From positions 1 through 20,168 of the forward strand of contig SGPM01000407.1 of assembly GCA_004802725.1 (NCBI GenBank): a DNA stretch of 20,168 nucleotides, in the 5' to 3' direction. The stretch comes from Antrodiella citrinella. Its lineage: Eukaryota > Basidiomycota > Agaricomycetes > Polyporales > Steccherinaceae. Below, one piece after another: positions 18,501 to 20,168 of the stretch; within the stretch, counting starts at the first letter, position 1; every line of letters starts with the position of its first letter. The notes below the pieces were generated by a model. It searched no databases. It saw nothing but the letters and a program-made list of their open reading frames with translations, and was not told the DNA's origin. The translations under genes were made by a program, and so were the position numbers.

Positions 18501-19841
18501 ACTGTGCGTATGGCTACTCTCCGCATCATCCTCGCTCTTGCTGCCCTTGAGAACCTCGAGATTGTCTCTATTGACATCTCCCAGGCCTTCATCAATGGGG
18601 ACCTGGACGTCGAGATCTACATGCAGCAGCCTGAGGGTTTCAAGCATGGGAATCCAGGTGATGTCCTTCGCATTCGCAAGGGCTTGTATGGACTGAAGCA
18701 AGCTGGTCGTCTCTGGAACCAGAAGCTGAATGCTGCTCTCCTCTCCATTGGCTTTCTGAGAGTCAAAGCGGACGCTTCTGTCTATGTCTATGCCAGGGGA
18801 TCCTGCCGTGTCATTATTCCTATCCATGTCGACGATATCACCCTTGTAGGCCCCTCCAAGCCTGAGATCGAGCAGATTATCTCTGAGCTCTCTCAGCACT
18901 TCAAATTGCGTGTTCTAGGCGACACCTCTTGGCTGCTAGGCATTGAGATCATCAGGGATCGAGCAAAGCGCTCTCTCTCTCTCAGTCAGCGTCAGTATGT
19001 TGTCAACATGCTTGACCGCTTTGGGTTCTCCAGCTGCAGCCCTGTCTCTACTCCCATGGAGCCAGGAAAGCGACTGGGACCTGATCAATGTGCTCGCACT
19101 TTTGCTGAGCAGCAAGAGATGCAGGCCATTCCCTACATCAATGCAGTTGGTGCTCTCATGTACCTTGCCACTTCCAGTCGTCCTGATATTGCCTTCACTG
19201 TCTCCACCCTTGCTCGCTTCAACTGCAACCCTGGCATGATCCATTGGTCTGCTGTGAAGCATCTCTTCCGCTATCTCAAGGGCACCCTTGATTTTCGCCT
19301 CACCTATGCTCCCAATCCCCAGTCTTCCGCTNTATTCACCACCTACACTGATGCAGACCATGCTGGTGATCTGGAGAAGTGTCGCTCCACTGGTGGTTAC
19401 CTTGTGACCATTGGCACTGGTGCAGTCTCCTGGAGCAGCAAACTCCAGCCCATGGTCGGATTATCCACCACAGAGGCTGAGTATGTTGCTGCTGTGGAGG
19501 CTGGCAAGGAGATCATCTGGATGCGCCACTTGCTCTCTGAGTTTGGCTACAAGCCCAAAGGTCCTTCTCCCTTGTTCACTGACTCCAACTCCNCTCTCAG
19601 TGTGGCTAAGAACCCAGAACACCATGGCCGGATGAAGCACTTGGATCTGCGCTTCTACTGGCTCAGGGACCAGGTTGAGGACGACCTCATTGCCCCTTTC
19701 CATCTGCCTGGTGCTATGATGCCTGCAGACATTCTGACCAAGGCTCTGCCTCGTCAAAAGGTCGAGTTGTTCAGGGAGATGATGGGTTTGAGAGATCAGA
19801 GAAGTCTCACATCAGGNGGGACTGTTGGACGAGCTTCTTGA
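15594..19841 (+). CDS. Ty1/copia Gag-Pol polyprotein, N-terminally truncated
   Basis: Open for 1415 codons after TAG at 15591-15593; the first ATG is 15597. It encodes the proteins for cytoplasmic particle assembly, reverse transcription and nuclear integration. Numbered from 15594: Gag body up to about 180 (RNGLWRLVKG, RPGARFNAYDTLFSIH); CCHC zinc knuckle 207-220 (CEFCSIPGHALAAC); aspartic protease D299-T-G-A; pre-integrase H438/H443...C473/C476; integrase triad D503, D566, E602 with D(35)E spacing; a Pro/Ser-rich spacer about 740-850; reverse transcriptase with FAPTVR, DISQAFINGD and the VDD active site at 1079-1081; RNase H YTDADHAGD (D1253) and LSTTEAEYVA. All key catalytic residues that I can see are present. 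Several codons contain N. Only the extreme Gag N-terminus is lost. The stop lies 19 bases inside the 3' LTR. Confidence 0.93.
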   Translation: MMRNGLWRLVKGVDVKASRADPLALTAEESKAENAWDDKAMKAAGELFLNITPEQRIYLAGIEDDPVLIWTTLESLHLQKRPGARFNAYDTLFSIHKLEGESLQQMMGRIDECMLSVRNLRPSGFTLQMLDDELVCMTMLRALPEQYKFLATSLQLADKLEKSALLQAFITEDISQLRHSSSSAGPLITALSATSIHSSATTTGPPCEFCSIPGHALAACYRFNAAKATASAEVQDRRSNRRGGPPGGRGRPQRANAAQEASSTTGTVEEFAGSAAVRLDPSDLLSPLDASAHSSWTADTGATSHMTPHRHWLRNYSLLRLPIRLADNTIVHSAGVGSVLFAPVVGRSQLRPVEFQRVLHVPALKSNLLSVLYITRHNPIDVHIHGSSMDFRLNGRTLFCAPVDSSNIAFLAGSVVPLSEYAHSASLSTLPLDVALWHRRLGHHNYQGVRDLMRKEMVTGMKLDSSRKPDPICEPCLAGKMHANPFPSTGHSTSRSLALVHSDVHGPMPAATHQGFRFWNLYLDDHSHFLAALPMRLKSQTFPSFKTYHAYATVKQSAKLGELQDDKGGEYMSNEFEEFCASHGIVRRHTVRNRPQQNGAAERINRTLEERIISMLQEAGLPDTFWGEALAAAVHVLNCCPTXALAGKTPYXVWHGRKPDLAHLRVWGCTAYVHVQRDKRTNLGSHMEKCVFIGYPDGYKGWKFYNPTTKRVVISERADFDERFFPGLRNQXRLSPALPSSTLSSPSLPLPPSDASTLGTVLVPQHGGEVDADPVEPPAFVIPAEPLAPAAPAAPDPLXPAAPPSPHSSRSSSPLPSPSPPPAALPRRSTRTNIGQPPAEWWKARQPTPAIESDNESDSSDDPLLLTDERAAAVAALSMLADPLTYAAALRHPKAKQWIAAALDEYNNLIANGTWEVTSLPPGFHAIGCKWVFLTKYLADGSVDRYKARLVAKGFSQRPGFDYVETFAPTVRMATLRIILALAALENLEIVSIDISQAFINGDLDVEIYMQQPEGFKHGNPGDVLRIRKGLYGLKQAGRLWNQKLNAALLSIGFLRVKADASVYVYARGSCRVIIPIHVDDITLVGPSKPEIEQIISELSQHFKLRVLGDTSWLLGIEIIRDRAKRSLSLSQRQYVVNMLDRFGFSSCSPVSTPMEPGKRLGPDQCARTFAEQQEMQAIPYINAVGALMYLATSSRPDIAFTVSTLARFNCNPGMIHWSAVKHLFRYLKGTLDFRLTYAPNPQSSAXFTTYTDADHAGDLEKCRSTGGYLVTIGTGAVSWSSKLQPMVGLSTTEAEYVAAVEAGKEIIWMRHLLSEFGYKPKGPSPLFTDSNSXLSVAKNPEHHGRMKHLDLRFYWLRDQVEDDLIAPFHLPGAMMPADILTKALPRQKVELFREMMGLRDQRSLTSXGTVGRAS
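19811..19822 (+). promoter_or_regulatory. putative polypurine tract
   Basis: Purine-rich ATCAGGNGGGAC immediately before TGTTGG of the 3' LTR, the expected place for plus-strand DNA priming. One base is undetermined. Confidence 0.55.
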
Positions 19842-20033
19842 TGCTCTACTTTCTTCTCTTTATCATATTCGGATTCCCCTCACTTCCCCCATCATTCTGA
19901 TACCCTACTCGTCCATTTCCATGCTGTGGTTCTTTCTGTGTCCAAGATAGACTTGGACTTGTGTTGTTTGTGTTCCCCTTCCTAATGCGGACGTTCCCAG
20001 TACATAGGANGGAGTCTGAGCGCTCAGGCAACC

Positions 20034-20058
20034 TTCAGTTGCTCATCTCAGACTCCAG
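20034..20058 (+). repeat. LTR internal direct repeat, copy 1
   Basis: 25 bases starting TTCAGTTGCTCATCTCAG, identical to 20090-20114, 56 bases apart. The reverse complement of its CTCAGACTCC part occurs just upstream (about 20011-20020), which would allow a hairpin. Confidence 0.85.
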
Positions 20059-20089
20059 GTGTGTAGATATTGTCTTGCTCAATATCCAG

Positions 20090-20114
20090 TTCAGTTGCTC
20101 ATCTCAGACTCCAG
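20090..20114 (+). repeat. LTR internal direct repeat, copy 2
   Basis: Second exact copy of the 25-bp unit at 20034-20058, placed within the last 80 bases of the LTR. Confidence 0.85.
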
Positions 20115-20168
20115 TGGTCTGTCTTAGAGTCCTCCCAAGTCGATCTACTCCTTGGTTCAACANNNTNT

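Larger units (their letters stand above)
15589..20162 (+). mobile_element. Ty1/copia LTR retrotransposon, 5'-truncated
   Basis: Internal region with a Gag-Pol frame in copia order (Gag, protease, integrase, RT, RNase H) and a complete 3' LTR (19823-20162). The 5' LTR, the primer-binding site and about the first 25-30 gag codons are missing. The left end abuts a different LTR at 15588. The long intact frame suggests that truncation is recent. Confidence 0.92.
19823..20162 (+). repeat. copia 3' LTR (340 bp)
   Basis: It begins TGTTGGACGAGC after the polypurine tract and ends GGTTCAACA, giving 5-bp inverted ends TGTTG/CAACA. The following bases are undetermined, so the target duplication cannot be read. 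It contains a 25-bp direct repeat and an inverted GGAGTCTGAG/CTCAGACTCC pair. Confidence 0.85.

Noticed and set aside
18078..18899. Long minus-strand open frame of about 270 codons
   Set aside because: It is antisense to the copia reverse transcriptase, and the plus frame carries all catalytic motifs. It is a shadow of biased codon use.
1..20168. CRISPR arrays, bacterial operons, rRNA genes
   Set aside because: No regular repeat-spacer structure or rRNA-like sequence was seen, and the gene structure is eukaryotic with many short introns.

Overview
The window looks like nuclear DNA of a filamentous basidiomycete (Agaricomycetes). The evidence is many introns of about 48-67 nt with GTNNGN...YAG borders, protein families that I know mainly from mushroom-forming fungi (a DUF4470-type protein, a DUF6532-type protein, a short-intron microsomal P450), and fungal Ty1/copia and hAT transposons. 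Scattered single N calls and an N-rich right edge point to a draft assembly, so isolated frame lesions may be consensus errors.

Layout from left to right. (1) 1-240: GC-rich edge, possibly the start of a minus-strand gene. (2) 265-3147: a seven-exon DUF4470-type gene, intact in frame except for two in-frame stops. (3) 3148-5439: 2.3 kb without a recognisable gene but with a 21-bp inverted repeat. (4) 5534-7146: a cytochrome P450 relic. It has an anchor, the I-helix motif, ExxR and the PERW segment, but it has lost the C-helix region and the haem-cysteine loop. (5) 7665-10016: a ten-exon acidic/basic protein ending in a DUF6532-like domain, with one in-frame TGA. (6) 10653-13280: a complete, well-bounded hAT DNA transposon with 22-bp terminal inverted repeats, a perfect 8-bp target duplication and subterminal AAGGTGAC-type repeats. 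It carries two divergent genes. The minus-strand gene joins a Pro/Ser/Tyr-rich protein to only the C-terminal hAT dimerisation domain. The plus-strand gene is of unknown function. (7) 13748-14856: a zinc-finger-like gene with an in-frame TGA and signs of compensating indels. (8) 15236-15588: an LTR, probably solo and on the minus strand. (9) 15589-20162: a Ty1/copia retrotransposon with a long open Gag-Pol frame and a full 3' LTR, but no 5' LTR, no primer-binding site and no gag N-terminus.

The region reads as a transposon-rich accessory area where most host-type genes are decaying. The most unusual object is the 2.6-kb hAT element. Its ends and duplication are clear, yet the transposase core is gone and the space holds two intron-containing divergent genes. 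It looks like a gene-carrying, non-autonomous hAT that must be moved in trans.
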